Of a stretch of DNA of 10,584 bases, positions 1-6,782 are shown piece by piece. A model generated the notes under the pieces. It worked only from the letters and a program-made list of their open reading frames with translations. It was not told the origin of the DNA and searched no databases. The position numbers were made by a program, and so were the translations under genes. The stretch spans positions 1-10,584 of the forward strand of contig JAEWEI010000138.1 of the NCBI GenBank assembly GCA_023389545.1, written 5' to 3'. Position 1 is the first letter of the stretch. Every line of letters starts with the position of its first letter. The stretch comes from Actinomycetes bacterium. GTDB taxonomy: Bacteria; Actinomycetota; Actinomycetes; Actinomycetales; Cellulomonadaceae.

Positions 1-317
1 TCGGACTGGCGGACGGTGCGGCGATTGAGCGCCTCGCTCAGCGCATCGTGTCGGAGGGACTCTCGGTGCGCGCGGTCGAAGAGATCGTCTCACTCGGGGG
101 AGAGGAGGAGCCGAAGCGCCGTCAGCCTCGTGCGGGCGAGCGGAACGAGGCACTCGATGAGCTGGCCTCACGACTCTCCGACAGGCTGGACACGCGAGTG
201 AAGATCAACCTCGGCAAGTCCAGGGGCCGGCTGACGGTCGAGTTTGCCTCCGTGCAGGACCTCAACCGCATTCTGGAGAGCCTGACGCCTGATGAGCCGG
301 GCTTCCTCCGCTCCTGA
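1..317 (+). CDS. parB: ParB chromosome-partitioning protein, C-terminal part (5' end outside window)
   Basis: ParB is the CTP-dependent DNA clamp that loads at parS sites near the origin and works with the ParA ATPase to segregate chromosomes. The reading frame is open from base 3, with no start codon of its own inside the gene context, so this is the last 104 residues plus the TGA stop. The first part reads GAAIERLAQRIVSEGLSVR, the usual stretch that follows the ParB DNA-binding HTH domain. A charged linker (GGEEEPKRRQP) leads to the C-terminal dimerisation domain, with DELASRLSDRLDTRVKINLG and GRLTVEFASVQDLNRILESL, both typical of Spo0J/ParB C termini. The N-terminal CTPase and most of the HTH lie upstream of the window. 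Two perfect parS sites begin ten bases after the stop, which supports the call. The gene is convergent with the ddl homologue. Confidence 0.95.
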   Translation, partial: GLADGAAIERLAQRIVSEGLSVRAVEEIVSLGGEEEPKRRQPRAGERNEALDELASRLSDRLDTRVKINLGKSRGRLTVEFASVQDLNRILESLTPDEPGFLRS

Positions 318-326
318 GCGAGCCCA

Positions 327-340
327 GTTTCACGTGAAAC
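327..340. promoter_or_regulatory. parS site 1 (ParB-binding centromere)
   Basis: GTTTCACGTGAAAC is a perfect 14-bp palindrome identical to the core of the bacterial parS consensus (TGTTTCACGTGAAACA). The outermost bases here are A and G, so the 16-mer is not fully palindromic. It lies just after the parB stop, a normal location for parS near the origin. ParB loads here and spreads on the flanking DNA. Confidence 0.93.
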
Positions 341-366
341 GGCCAGTCGGAACACTCCGGCTGGCC

Positions 367-380
367 GTTTCACGTGAAAC
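367..380. promoter_or_regulatory. parS site 2 (ParB-binding centromere)
   Basis: This is a second perfect GTTTCACGTGAAAC, 40 bp (about four helical turns) from the first, measured start to start. The two sites therefore lie on roughly the same face of the DNA. It forms the distal end of the large inverted repeat. Confidence 0.93.
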
Positions 381-508
381 ACGCTTTTAGCGTCGAGCGG
401 GACGCCGATGCGGCTCGCGGGGCCAGCGCGCTCGCTAGCAGAGCTTCGTTGAGTGCGTGGTTGGTCCGTGGCTCGCGCCGGCGTGGACGGGTGCCCTGGG
501 TTAGCGGC

Positions 509-604
509 ACGACGGGACGACAGCACGACGGGACGACGGGACCACGGGACGACGGGACCACGGGACCACGGGACCACGGGACCACGGGACGGCGGGACGG
601 CGGC
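509..604. repeat. Tandem array of twelve 8-bp units (ACSACGGG type)
   Basis: Twelve consecutive octamers can be read without gaps. Units 1, 3, 4 and 6 are ACGACGGG; units 5 and 7-10 are ACCACGGG; unit 11 is ACGGCGGG; unit 2 (ACGACAGC) and unit 12 (ACGGCGGC) are degenerate. Units 3-11 place nine GGG tracts on the plus strand, each separated by five bases, which fits a G-quadruplex pattern. Because 8 is not a multiple of 3, the array stays open in several frames and creates spurious low-complexity reading frames. Copy number probably varies between strains by replication slippage (inference). Confidence 0.9.
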
Positions 605-744
605 AGACGGGCAACCCCACGAGAGCCCGGAACCCAGTGGCGGTGCACGAGGAGTGGGCCTAGCCGGGCGAGGACACGATCCCGGACCGCGTGTGCCTAG
701 CGGCGTGCCGAGTCACGTGCCTTGTCAGCGCAGCGCACCCAGGG

Positions 745-774
745 TGGCGTCAGGACTGACTGGCGTCAGGACTG
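745..774. repeat. 14-bp tandem duplication at the 3' end of the ddl gene
   Basis: TGGCGTCAGGACTG occurs at 745-758 and again at 761-774, separated by AC. The right copy includes the ddl stop codon (768-766, TGA read on the minus strand); the left copy lies just beyond it. The 16-bp period looks like a small slippage duplication. Confidence 0.8.
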
Positions 775-1725
775 TCGTGCGGCCTCGGCCAGTGCGCGGT
801 ACAGCGCGCTGAGCTCGTGCCCTGCGGCCTCTGCCGCCTGGGGGAAGAGTGAGGTCTCGGTCATGCCGGGCGCGACGTTGACCTCGAGGAAGTAGATGAC
901 CCCGTCGTCGCCGATGATGAGGTCGGTGCGCGACAGATGCCGGAGTCCCAGGGCTCGGTGTGCGTTGACGGCGGCCTGGCCTGCGCGTTCGGCCACTTCT
1001 GGTGACAGGCGGGCGGGTGTGAAGTACTCGGTTCGGCCGGGGTTGTAGCGCGCGTCGTAGTCGTAGGCGCCGTCGGTGACGATCTCCACGGCAGGCAAGG
1101 CCTGCGGGCCGGCGCCCACGTCGATGACGCTCACGGCGACCTCGGTGCCGCTGATCGCCCGCTCGATGAGCGCAGTGTCGCCGTAGGCGAAGCAGTCGAC
1201 CATCGCACGGGGCAGTTCTGCCGCGTCACGGACGAGGGTCACCCCGAGGGCCGAGCCGCCTGTGGCGGGCTTCACCACGAGGGGGAGGCCGAGCCGTTGG
1301 ACGATGGCGTCGAGAACCCGGTTCGCGCCGAGCTCGCGGAAGAGGCTCTGGGGGAGGGTGACGAACTCCGGGGTGTCGATCCCGTCGCGAGCGACGACCG
1401 TCTTCGCGATCGGCTTGCTCCAGGCGATGCGGCTGGCGCGGGGACCGGTGCCGAGGCACTGCATGCCGAGCAGTTCGAGGACATCGCGCACAGAGCCGTC
1501 CTCACCGCTGGCGCCGTGCAGCAGAGGCCACACGATGTCGGGCGCGGTCTCGAGGAGCGCGGGAACGAGGTCGGCGTCGACGTCGTGCACTGTCACTTCG
1601 GCCCCTGAGGCGCGCAGGGCGTCGGCGACGCGTCGACCGGAGCGCAGAGACACGTCGCGCTCATGGGAGAGGCCACCCGCGAGGATGACGACGCGCAGGG
1701 GGGAGAGGCTGGTGGTGTCGTTCAC
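766..1725 (-). CDS. D-alanine-D-alanine ligase homologue (ATP-grasp)
   Basis: Ddl enzymes join two D-alanines using ATP in the cytoplasm, supplying the end of the peptidoglycan stem peptide. The 319 residues carry the family's motifs. GGLSHERDVSL near the start includes the Glu equivalent to E. coli DdlB E15. LHGASGEDGS is at 70-79, and ATP-site lysines are at K104 and K152. VKPATGGSALGV is the phosphate loop, YDYDARY ends at Y227 (the Tyr linked to D-Ala rather than D-lactate preference), SRTD is at 265-268 and FLEVNVAPGMT is at 279-289 with E281 and N283. Most catalytic positions are therefore kept. Deviations are SA for SS in the loop and NVAPG for the usual NTxPG. At 319 aa it is close to E. 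coli DdlB (306) and shorter than the mycobacterial Ddl (about 373), so it may be a second, divergent copy. The start is GTG, with GGAG ten bases upstream. It lies 81 nt after the aminotransferase. Confidence 0.85.
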   Translation of the reverse strand: MNDTTSLSPLRVVILAGGLSHERDVSLRSGRRVADALRASGAEVTVHDVDADLVPALLETAPDIVWPLLHGASGEDGSVRDVLELLGMQCLGTGPRASRIAWSKPIAKTVVARDGIDTPEFVTLPQSLFRELGANRVLDAIVQRLGLPLVVKPATGGSALGVTLVRDAAELPRAMVDCFAYGDTALIERAISGTEVAVSVIDVGAGPQALPAVEIVTDGAYDYDARYNPGRTEYFTPARLSPEVAERAGQAAVNAHRALGLRHLSRTDLIIGDDGVIYFLEVNVAPGMTETSLFPQAAEAAGHELSALYRALAEAARQS

Positions 1726-1806
1726 GGGGCGGGGACTCCGGGTTCTGCAAGGACGGTGCTCGATCCGCGGTGGTCGAGCGGGGGATAGCTCGGGTGGATC
1801 AGGCCA

Positions 1807-3150
1807 TCACGTGAGGTCGGGTCCGGGGGCCTGGATCGTGTGGTTCGGCGTCCCCGGCCCGGTGCCGAACAGCGACACGAGCTCGCTCTCACCGGCGACG
1901 ACGCCCGCCAGGCGGCGCACGCCCTCGCGGATGCGCTCGGGGGTGGGGAAGCAGAACGAGAGCCGCATGTGGTCGGCTCCCTGCCCGTCGGCGTAGAAGG
2001 CGGTTCCTGGGACGTAGGCGACCCGGGACGTGACGGCACGGGGGAGCATCGCCTTCGCGTCGAGCCCGTCGGGGAGCCGCACCCAGGTGTAGAACCCGCC
2101 GTTGGGCACTGTCCAGCTCGCGTCGGGGAGGTGCTCGGCGAGCGCGCCGATCATCGCGTCGCGCCGCTCTCGGTAGAGCTCCCGGAAGGACTTGACCTGC
2201 CCCTTCCAGTCGCACGTGGACAGGTACGCGCTGATGGCGAGCTGCGAGGCGTTCGACGGGCAGAGGATCGCGGACTCGCTGGCCAGCACGAGCTTCTCGC
2301 GGACGGCGTGGGGTGCGACCGCCCATCCGACGCGGTAGCCGGGAGCGAAGGTCTTGGAGAAGGAGCCGAGGTAGATGACGCCGTCATCGTCCAGGGCGCG
2401 CATCGCGGGGATGGGGTCGCCGTCGAATCCGAGGAGCCCGTAGGGGTTGTCCTCGAGCACGAGGACGCCATGCCGGCGGGCGATCTCCAGGATCTGCGGG
2501 CGTCGCTCTGCGGAGAGCGTGACTCCGGCCGGGTTGTGGAAGTTCGGCACGGTGTAGAGGAGCTTGACGCGGCGGCCCTCGCGTTCGAGCGAGGTGAGAG
2601 TCTCCTCGAGGGCTGCGGGGATGAGCCCGTTCTCGTCGAGGGGGACGTGCACGACGTCGGCCTGGTAGGCGCTGAAGACGCCCAGTGCGCCGACATAGGA
2701 CGGCGCCTCGGCCACGATGACGTCACCCGGGTCGACGAAGATGCGCGTCACCAGGTCAAGCGCTTGTTGCGAGCCAGTGGTGACGACCACGTCGTCGGGG
2801 TGGGCGGTGATCCCCTCAAGGCGCATCACCTCGAGGATCTGCTCACGCAGCCCCTCGTCGCCCTGCCCCGAGCCGTACTGCAGTGCGGTGGTGCCGCGCG
2901 TGGCGACGACGCGCTGGGTCAGCTCGCCGAGGATGTCGAGTGGCAGGCCGTCGAGGTACGGCATGCCACCGGCGAGCGAGACGACCTCGGGTCGGTTGGC
3001 CACGGCGAACAGCGCGCGGATCTCAGAGGCACGCATGCCCTGGGTGCGTGCGGCGTAGGACGACAACCAGGGGTCGAGCCTGGTGCCGGCGGCAGCCGCG
3101 TGCGGGGGGTTGCCCGACGCAGCGCCGTCGGGAGTCAGGTTCTCGCTCAC
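1807..3150 (-). CDS. Class I PLP-dependent aminotransferase, substrate unknown
   Basis: This is a fold-type I, AspAT-family aminotransferase of the LysN/kynurenine-aminotransferase/MocR-domain type, which moves an amino group from an amino acid to a 2-oxo acid through PLP. In the 447-residue form, GGMP is at 61-64, GSQQALD at 126-132 and NPAG at 206-209. EDNPYG at 233-238 carries the PLP-pyridine Asp D234. SFSKTFAPGYRVGW has the PLP Schiff-base Lys K266, and HMRLSF has R396, the usual substrate-carboxylate Arg. There is no N-terminal GntR-type HTH, so it is an enzyme, not a MocR regulator. GTG at 3150 is chosen because the LDPWLSSYAARTQGMRASEIRALF segment normal for these proteins starts about 24 residues later; a GGAAG sits directly against this GTG, too close to be a good ribosome site. 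ATG at 3036 would remove conserved sequence, and reading further upstream gives only Arg/Pro-rich shadow. Its place between trxA and ddl suggests amino-acid or envelope metabolism, but the substrate cannot be read. Confidence 0.85.
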   Translation of the reverse strand: MSENLTPDGAASGNPPHAAAAGTRLDPWLSSYAARTQGMRASEIRALFAVANRPEVVSLAGGMPYLDGLPLDILGELTQRVVATRGTTALQYGSGQGDEGLREQILEVMRLEGITAHPDDVVVTTGSQQALDLVTRIFVDPGDVIVAEAPSYVGALGVFSAYQADVVHVPLDENGLIPAALEETLTSLEREGRRVKLLYTVPNFHNPAGVTLSAERRPQILEIARRHGVLVLEDNPYGLLGFDGDPIPAMRALDDDGVIYLGSFSKTFAPGYRVGWAVAPHAVREKLVLASESAILCPSNASQLAISAYLSTCDWKGQVKSFRELYRERRDAMIGALAEHLPDASWTVPNGGFYTWVRLPDGLDAKAMLPRAVTSRVAYVPGTAFYADGQGADHMRLSFCFPTPERIREGVRRLAGVVAGESELVSLFGTGPGTPNHTIQAPGPDLT

Positions 3151-3165
3151 CTTCCGAGTGTCGCA

Positions 3166-3287
3166 CGCGCGAGCGCCGCCGACGTCCCGCAGTCCATGCG
3201 CCGCGGGAACTGACACCGCACCGTCACAACCCCGGCCCGGCACGCACGACCCCGCACTGGCGCCCGCGCCCCGCGCGCGAGCGCCGC
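3166..3287. repeat. 14-bp direct repeats bracketing the trxA-aminotransferase gap
   Basis: CGCGCGAGCGCCGC occurs at 3166-3179 and 3274-3287, 108 bp apart. The right copy overlaps one arm of the hairpin after trxA; the left copy lies just upstream of the aminotransferase start. In such GC-rich DNA this may be chance or the remains of a duplication. No mobile element lies between the copies. Confidence 0.6.
3259..3285 (-). terminator. GC-rich hairpin after trxA, probable terminator
   Basis: Bases 3259-3269 pair with 3275-3285 to form an 11-bp stem around a 5-base loop. The only imperfect position (3264/3280) is C/A on the plus strand but G·U in minus-strand RNA, so the hairpin is continuous only in the trxA transcript direction. 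It begins 22 nt after the trxA stop. There is no U-tract, which is common for actinobacterial terminators. The function is inferred from position and strand asymmetry. Confidence 0.5.
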
Positions 3288-3307
3288 AGACGGGCCGCGG
3301 AGCCCTC

Positions 3308-3652
3308 TCAGGCGCCGGTGGAGGCCTCGGCCAGCACCTCGTCGAGCTCCTTGGCGATGGCCTGCTTGGGGCGGGCTCCGATGACGGTCCGCGCGAGCTC
3401 GCCACCCACGTAGAAGTTCAGCGTGGGGATGGACACGACGCTGTAGCGCGCTGTGACCTCGGGGTTCTCATCCGAGTTGAGCTTGACGATCTTCACGCGG
3501 CCCGCGTACTCGTCGGCCAGCTCCTCGAGCACGGGCGCGACCATGCGGCACGGCCCGCACCAGGGCGCCCAGAAGTCGACGACGACCGGGAGATCGGCGT
3601 CGAGTACCTCGGACTGGAAGGTGGCGTCAGTGACGTCGGGGGTGGTGCTCAT
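3308..3652 (-). CDS. trxA: Thioredoxin
   Basis: This small cytosolic dithiol protein reduces disulfides in enzymes such as ribonucleotide reductase and peroxiredoxins and is itself reduced by TrxB. The 114 residues match a standard thioredoxin. [15 protein letters not shown] holds the redox pair C32/C35, the same numbering as E. coli TrxA, and SIPT contains the cis-proline P76. [20 protein letters not shown] precedes the cis-Pro, and a [16 protein letters not shown] strand-turn-strand follows. There is no signal peptide or membrane segment. The start is ATG at 3652, preceded by GAGGAG eight bases upstream (top-strand positions 3661-3666). The trxB stop and trxA start overlap as ATGA (3649-3652), which implies translational coupling. 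In-frame sequence upstream of this ATG is trxB in another frame and is not part of the gene. Confidence 0.97.
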   Translation of the reverse strand: MSTTPDVTDATFQSEVLDADLPVVVDFWAPWCGPCRMVAPVLEELADEYAGRVKIVKLNSDENPEVTARYSVVSIPTLNFYVGGELARTVIGARPKQAIAKELDEVLAEASTGA

Positions 3653-4653
3653 ACGGCCTTCTCCTCTTCCACGAGCGCGCCCGGGATCTCGGACGGGGAC
3701 GCCGGATCGACATGGGCGAGCGCGGCGAGGTAGTTCTGTGCGTCGATGGCCGCCGAGCAGCCGGTGCCGGCGGCGGTGATCGCCTGTCGGTAGGTGTGGT
3801 CCACGACGTCGCCGCACGCGAAGACGCCCGGCAGGTTGGTGGCGGTGGTGCGGCCGACGACCTCGATGTAGCCGTTCTCGTCGACGTCCACCTGGCCGAC
3901 GACGAGCTCGGAGCGCGGCACGTGCCCGATGGCCACGAACACCCCAGCGGCGCCCACCTCACGCTCGGCGCCGGTGACGGTGTCGCGCAGGGTGACCCCG
4001 GTGACCTTGTCGGCGCCGTGGATCGCCACGACCTCGCTGTTCCACGCGAAGTTGATCTTCGGGTTCGCGCGGGCGCGGTCGGCCATGATCTTCGAGGCGC
4101 GCAGGTCGTCGCGGCGGTGCACGATCGTGACGCTCTTGCCGAACCGGGTCAGGAACGTGGCCTCCTCGACGGCGGAGTCGCCGCCGCCGATCACCAGGAT
4201 GTCCTGGTCACGGAAGAAGAACCCGTCGCAGGTGGCGCACCAGGACACTCCACGGCCGGACAAGCGCTTCTCGTCGGGCAGGCCCAGCTCGCGGTACGCG
4301 GAACCGGTGGACAGGATCACAGCCAGGGCGCGGAACACGTCACCGCTGCCCAGCTCGACCGTCTTGACGTCGCCGGTGAGGTCCATCTTCACGACGTCGT
4401 CCCAGAGGATCTCGGCGCCGAACTTCTCGGCCTGCTTCTGTAGGTTCTCCATGAGCTCGGGACCCTGGATGCCATCGGGGAAGCCGGGGAAGTTCTCGAC
4501 CTCTGTGGTGTTCATCAGGGCGCCGCCAGCGGTGACCGATCCGGCGACGACCAGCGGGGCCAGGCCGGCACGCGCCGCATAGATCGCTGCGGTGTACCCG
4601 GCGGGGCCGGAGCCGACGATGATGAGGTCGCGCGGGAGGGGCTGCTCAGTCAC
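3649..4653 (-). CDS. trxB: Thioredoxin-disulfide reductase
   Basis: This low-molecular-weight, FAD-containing NADPH:thioredoxin reductase is a cytosolic homodimer. The 334 residues show the FAD-binding GSGPAG at 14-19 and the active-site CATC at 139-142 (in SWCATCDG). GGGDSA at 156-161 with [10 protein letters not shown] at 179-188 is the NADPH domain; the HRR element reads the 2'-phosphate. The closing FAD motif GVFACGD is at 276-282, followed by [12 protein letters not shown]. About 25 residues after the last FAD helix form a short acidic tail (VEEEKAV), which is variable in the family. The start is GTG at 4653 with AAGGA six bases upstream (top-strand 4660-4664). It is the first gene of the trxB-trxA pair. 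The 107-nt leader contains a SigR/SigH-like promoter, so induction by disulfide stress is expected. Confidence 0.97.
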   Translation of the reverse strand: MTEQPLPRDLIIVGSGPAGYTAAIYAARAGLAPLVVAGSVTAGGALMNTTEVENFPGFPDGIQGPELMENLQKQAEKFGAEILWDDVVKMDLTGDVKTVELGSGDVFRALAVILSTGSAYRELGLPDEKRLSGRGVSWCATCDGFFFRDQDILVIGGGDSAVEEATFLTRFGKSVTIVHRRDDLRASKIMADRARANPKINFAWNSEVVAIHGADKVTGVTLRDTVTGAEREVGAAGVFVAIGHVPRSELVVGQVDVDENGYIEVVGRTTATNLPGVFACGDVVDHTYRQAITAAGTGCSAAIDAQNYLAALAHVDPASPSEIPGALVEEEKAV

Positions 4654-4672
4654 TTGACGTCCTTGGCGGTCG

Positions 4673-4726
4673 CGGGTCGGTGTCGACAGCAGAACTGTCT
4701 GTCGATCTCTTCTGTTCCCCGACCCG
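4673..4726. repeat. Nested inverted repeats in the trxB leader
   Basis: Outer arms CGGGTCGG (4673-4680) and CCGACCCG (4719-4726) enclose inner arms TCGACAG (4683-4689) and CTGTCGA (4699-4705). All arms are perfect. The outer pair frames the SigR-type promoter. The inner pair would form a 7-bp hairpin with a 9-base loop that includes the GTT -10 element. The structure could end transcripts arriving from the pseudokinase gene or act as an operator. Neither role is shown. Confidence 0.6.
4693..4719 (-). promoter_or_regulatory. Putative SigR/SigH (disulfide-stress ECF sigma) promoter of trxB-trxA
   Basis: On the minus strand GGGAACA (4719-4713) is followed by GTT (4695-4693), with exactly 18 bases between GGAAC and GTT. 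The Streptomyces SigR consensus is GGAAT-N18-GTT and the mycobacterial SigH -35 is GGGAAYA with a -10 ending GTT, so the match is essentially complete. The -10 lies 39 bases upstream of the trxB GTG, giving a leader of about 30 nt. trxBA is a classic target of SigR in S. coelicolor and of SigH in M. tuberculosis. The sigma factor gene itself is not in this window. Confidence 0.75.
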
Positions 4727-4760
4727 TGGACAACGGGCTGGGGCGGAGTGATCGGCGGCG

Positions 4761-6767
4761 TCAGGAGAGGGTGATCTCCGTGAGCTCGATGAGGTAGCCG
4801 CCGCTCGTTGCCGTGGGCAGCTCGGTGAACCAGATGACGAGGGAGTCGGTGGTGACCGGCTCGGAGAATTCGAGCACGGTGTCCGGTGACATGGCGCCGC
4901 TGGCGAGCACGGAGCCGGACTCCGGGTCGGCTGCGGTGCCCTCGCGCACCTCGACCTGGCCTCCGGAGCCGTTGACGTGCAGAGTCACACTGTTGACGGT
5001 GGCGGATCCGTCCAGGGTGAGGACGATGCCGACCTTCGGCTTGCGCGGCCCGAGGAAGTTCGAGTTGTTGTAGGTGTGCGTCTTCCAGAAGGTCGCCGGG
5101 TCGCCGTCGAACGCGCGCCCGATGATGTCCTCGTACTCCCCGTCGTCATCTGACGGGTCGATGGTGGTCGCGGAGGCGATGACCGGGGCCGCGCCGGCGT
5201 TGGCGGTGCGGCTCGGGGTGGGTTCGGCGGACGCGCTCTGCTGTTGCTCCGTCGTGGGGCTCTGCTCCGACTCGTCCGAGGTCCCGGACGTCGCCGCGGG
5301 GGCGGCTCCCGCGTTGTCATCCGCTCCGCCGATGGGGCGGAACAGGGACGTGAGGGCGACGATGACGCCGATCACCAGCAGGGCGCCGACGACGAGCAGG
5401 ACGAGCTTCGTGGGGTCGAAGCGGCGCGTGGTGACCGTCTCGTCGTCATCGGCCGTTGACGCGAAGTCGAAAGGGCTGGTGGGGAGGCTCGGTGGAACCG
5501 GCGGGGGAGCGGCAGGCCCGGAGGGCATCGCCGCGGTGCGCTGCACAGTGCCGACCGGGATGGGGGCCCCCGTGGGCCGGGCCTGCGCCAGCCCGGGCTG
5601 GGGTGCGCCATTCTGGGGCCGAGGAGGCGTCTGGGCGGCGGCTGGCCCGCTGGCGGCCTCGGCGGCCCACCCGGAGGCCCCGGGGCCATGCGCGGTGGAC
5701 GAGAACGCGCCGCGGCCGCGCGGGGCGGCGGGCGGGGGCGTGCCAGGACGGCCCGATCCTGCGGTCGGCTGGTCGTTGAACGCCGAGCGCACCGACTGCC
5801 GCTCGACGCGGCCGGGCATGGCCAGCTGCGCGGTGGACGCGGGGTCGGGCTCTGCGGGCGCGCCCTGCACGGGCTCCTGCAGCATCGTCCGGTCGGTTTC
5901 CACGGCGGTGTCGAGCGGGCCGAGGGTGCGGATCTCACCCCACGGCTCGAGCTCGCGGACGAGCTCCGCGGGGCTGCGCGGCCCGTCGTCATGCGGCCCC
6001 AGCGTCACAGCGCACAGCGTGTCGAGGTCGGCGCGGACGTTCTCGGCGAGGTCCGCGGGAGCGGCCAGCGTGCCGTCGACCACGGGCGCCGCGGGCAGCC
6101 CCGACGCGGGCACGCCGTCGTCGCCCGCAGGCCAGTGCCCGGTGAGGGCGGTGTACAGCAGGCGCACGAGCCCGATGGTGTCGGAGCGGGTGGTGGCGGC
6201 CGCGTCACCCAGGCCGTGGCCGAGCAGGGCGCCGTCCATCGCGAGACCGCTGAGCAGCAGCCGGCCCTCAGGGGTGATGTGCACGACGGAGGGCCGCAGC
6301 GCGAGGTGGTGGACGCCGCGCCGGCGGGCGACCTCCAGGGCAGCGGCGGCCTCGCCGACCACGGACCGCGCCTGGTCGGACGTGAGCGGCCCGCGTGCGA
6401 CGAGCTCGGCGAGGGACGGCCCGGCGACGTGCTCGGTGACGACGTACCCGACGCCCTCGTGGTTGCCGACGTCGAGGATGCGGACGAGCCGCGGATCGGA
6501 GACGAGCGCGGCGCGGCGTGCGGCGTCCAGCGCCTGCGCGGCGTTCGCGGAGTCCAGGATGCGCACGTGGACGGCACGGTCGAGGATCTGGTCGGTGGCC
6601 TTCCACGACGTGGAGCCCTCGAGGTCGGAATCCATCGGTTGCAGGACTCGGTACCGTCCGGCCAGCACTGAGCCGCGTCCGACGACGTCCTCCACCGGGC
6701 CTCCCGCGAGTTGTTCCGACAGCGCGCCTGTTGCGATGGCGCTTCCGACCGTGTGCCGGTGCTCCAT
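4761..6767 (-). CDS. Membrane-anchored pseudokinase with extracellular discoidin-like domain (MviN C-terminal-half homologue)
   Basis: This 668-residue protein has three parts. First, residues 34-276 are a Ser/Thr kinase-like fold ([48 protein letters not shown]). Its catalytic residues are lost: the VAIK Lys is R69, the HRD Asp is A156, the catalytic-loop Asn is V161, and DFG is replaced by S173-G174-L175. The glycine loop is also degenerate. Second, a Pro/Ala-rich linker (about 300-430) leads to one membrane helix (about 455-476) preceded by TTRRF and Lys, placing the kinase fold inside the cell. Third, after a Ser/Thr/Gln-rich spacer, 528-668 is a beta-sandwich domain ([30 protein letters not shown]) like galactose-binding/F5-8 type C folds. 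In M. tuberculosis the same parts are fused behind MviN, where the PknB-phosphorylated pseudokinase recruits FhaA to restrain cell-wall synthesis. The ATG lies 15 nt after the murJ stop with no strong ribosome site, so coupled translation is likely. Confidence 0.85.
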   Translation of the reverse strand: MEHRHTVGSAIATGALSEQLAGGPVEDVVGRGSVLAGRYRVLQPMDSDLEGSTSWKATDQILDRAVHVRILDSANAAQALDAARRAALVSDPRLVRILDVGNHEGVGYVVTEHVAGPSLAELVARGPLTSDQARSVVGEAAAALEVARRRGVHHLALRPSVVHITPEGRLLLSGLAMDGALLGHGLGDAAATTRSDTIGLVRLLYTALTGHWPAGDDGVPASGLPAAPVVDGTLAAPADLAENVRADLDTLCAVTLGPHDDGPRSPAELVRELEPWGEIRTLGPLDTAVETDRTMLQEPVQGAPAEPDPASTAQLAMPGRVERQSVRSAFNDQPTAGSGRPGTPPPAAPRGRGAFSSTAHGPGASGWAAEAASGPAAAQTPPRPQNGAPQPGLAQARPTGAPIPVGTVQRTAAMPSGPAAPPPVPPSLPTSPFDFASTADDDETVTTRRFDPTKLVLLVVGALLVIGVIVALTSLFRPIGGADDNAGAAPAATSGTSDESEQSPTTEQQQSASAEPTPSRTANAGAAPVIASATTIDPSDDDGEYEDIIGRAFDGDPATFWKTHTYNNSNFLGPRKPKVGIVLTLDGSATVNSVTLHVNGSGGQVEVREGTAADPESGSVLASGAMSPDTVLEFSEPVTTDSLVIWFTELPTATSGGYLIELTEITLS

Positions 6768-6782
6768 GCTAGGCGGTGCTGC

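Larger units (their letters stand above)
327..380 (+). terminator. Long inverted repeat formed by the two parS sites; possible parB terminator
   Basis: The arms 327-346 and 361-380 are perfect 20-bp reverse complements: each is a parS core plus GGCCAG or its complement. The stem continues with 347·360 (T·G) and three G-C pairs, closing a 6-base loop (AACACT, 351-356). The T·G pair is a U·G wobble in RNA made in the parB direction but an A/C mismatch in the other direction, which favours a role in the parB transcript. Four T's follow at 385-388. Each arm is itself palindromic, so alternative folds exist, and the terminator role is inferred; the inverted repeat itself is seen directly. Confidence 0.5.
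318..765. other. Gene-free region between convergent parB and ddl
   Basis: About 450 bases separate the stop codons of two convergent genes. The region contains the parS pair/inverted repeat (327-380), the octamer array (509-604) and the first copy of a 14-bp duplication (745-758). The stretches 381-508 and 605-744 show no convincing gene, RNA or promoter. Open frames across the region on both strands are low-complexity peptides that come from the 8-bp repeat; they have no plausible ribosome binding site and no recognisable protein motif. Confidence 0.8.

Noticed and set aside
714..719. CACGTG as a possible third parS
   Set aside because: Only the central six bases match; the flanks AGT and CCT do not fit the TTT/AAA arms.
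374..812. Small open frames across the octamer array, both strands (GTTGPRDH and VVPWSRGP repeats)
   Set aside because: The peptides are produced by an 8-bp repeat that is open in several frames. There is no plausible start signal, and one begins inside a parS site.
1758..1779. GCTCGA/TCGAGC inverted repeat between the aminotransferase and ddl genes
   Set aside because: The stem has only 6 pairs with a 10-base loop and no U-tract; this is easily found by chance at this base composition.
1840..3213. Open frame of about 457 codons on the plus strand opposite the aminotransferase
   Set aside because: It is antisense to a well-supported enzyme and its composition (Val/Gly/Glu/Arg) is typical of a mirror frame.
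3199..3245. Possible vegetative promoter for the aminotransferase (TTGTGA on the minus strand)
   Set aside because: No acceptable -10 hexamer follows at 16-19 bases.
3151..3405. N-terminal extension of the aminotransferase up to 3405
   Set aside because: The extra 85 residues are Arg/Pro/Ala-rich, overlap the trxA 3' end and hairpin, and do not resemble the family's N terminus.
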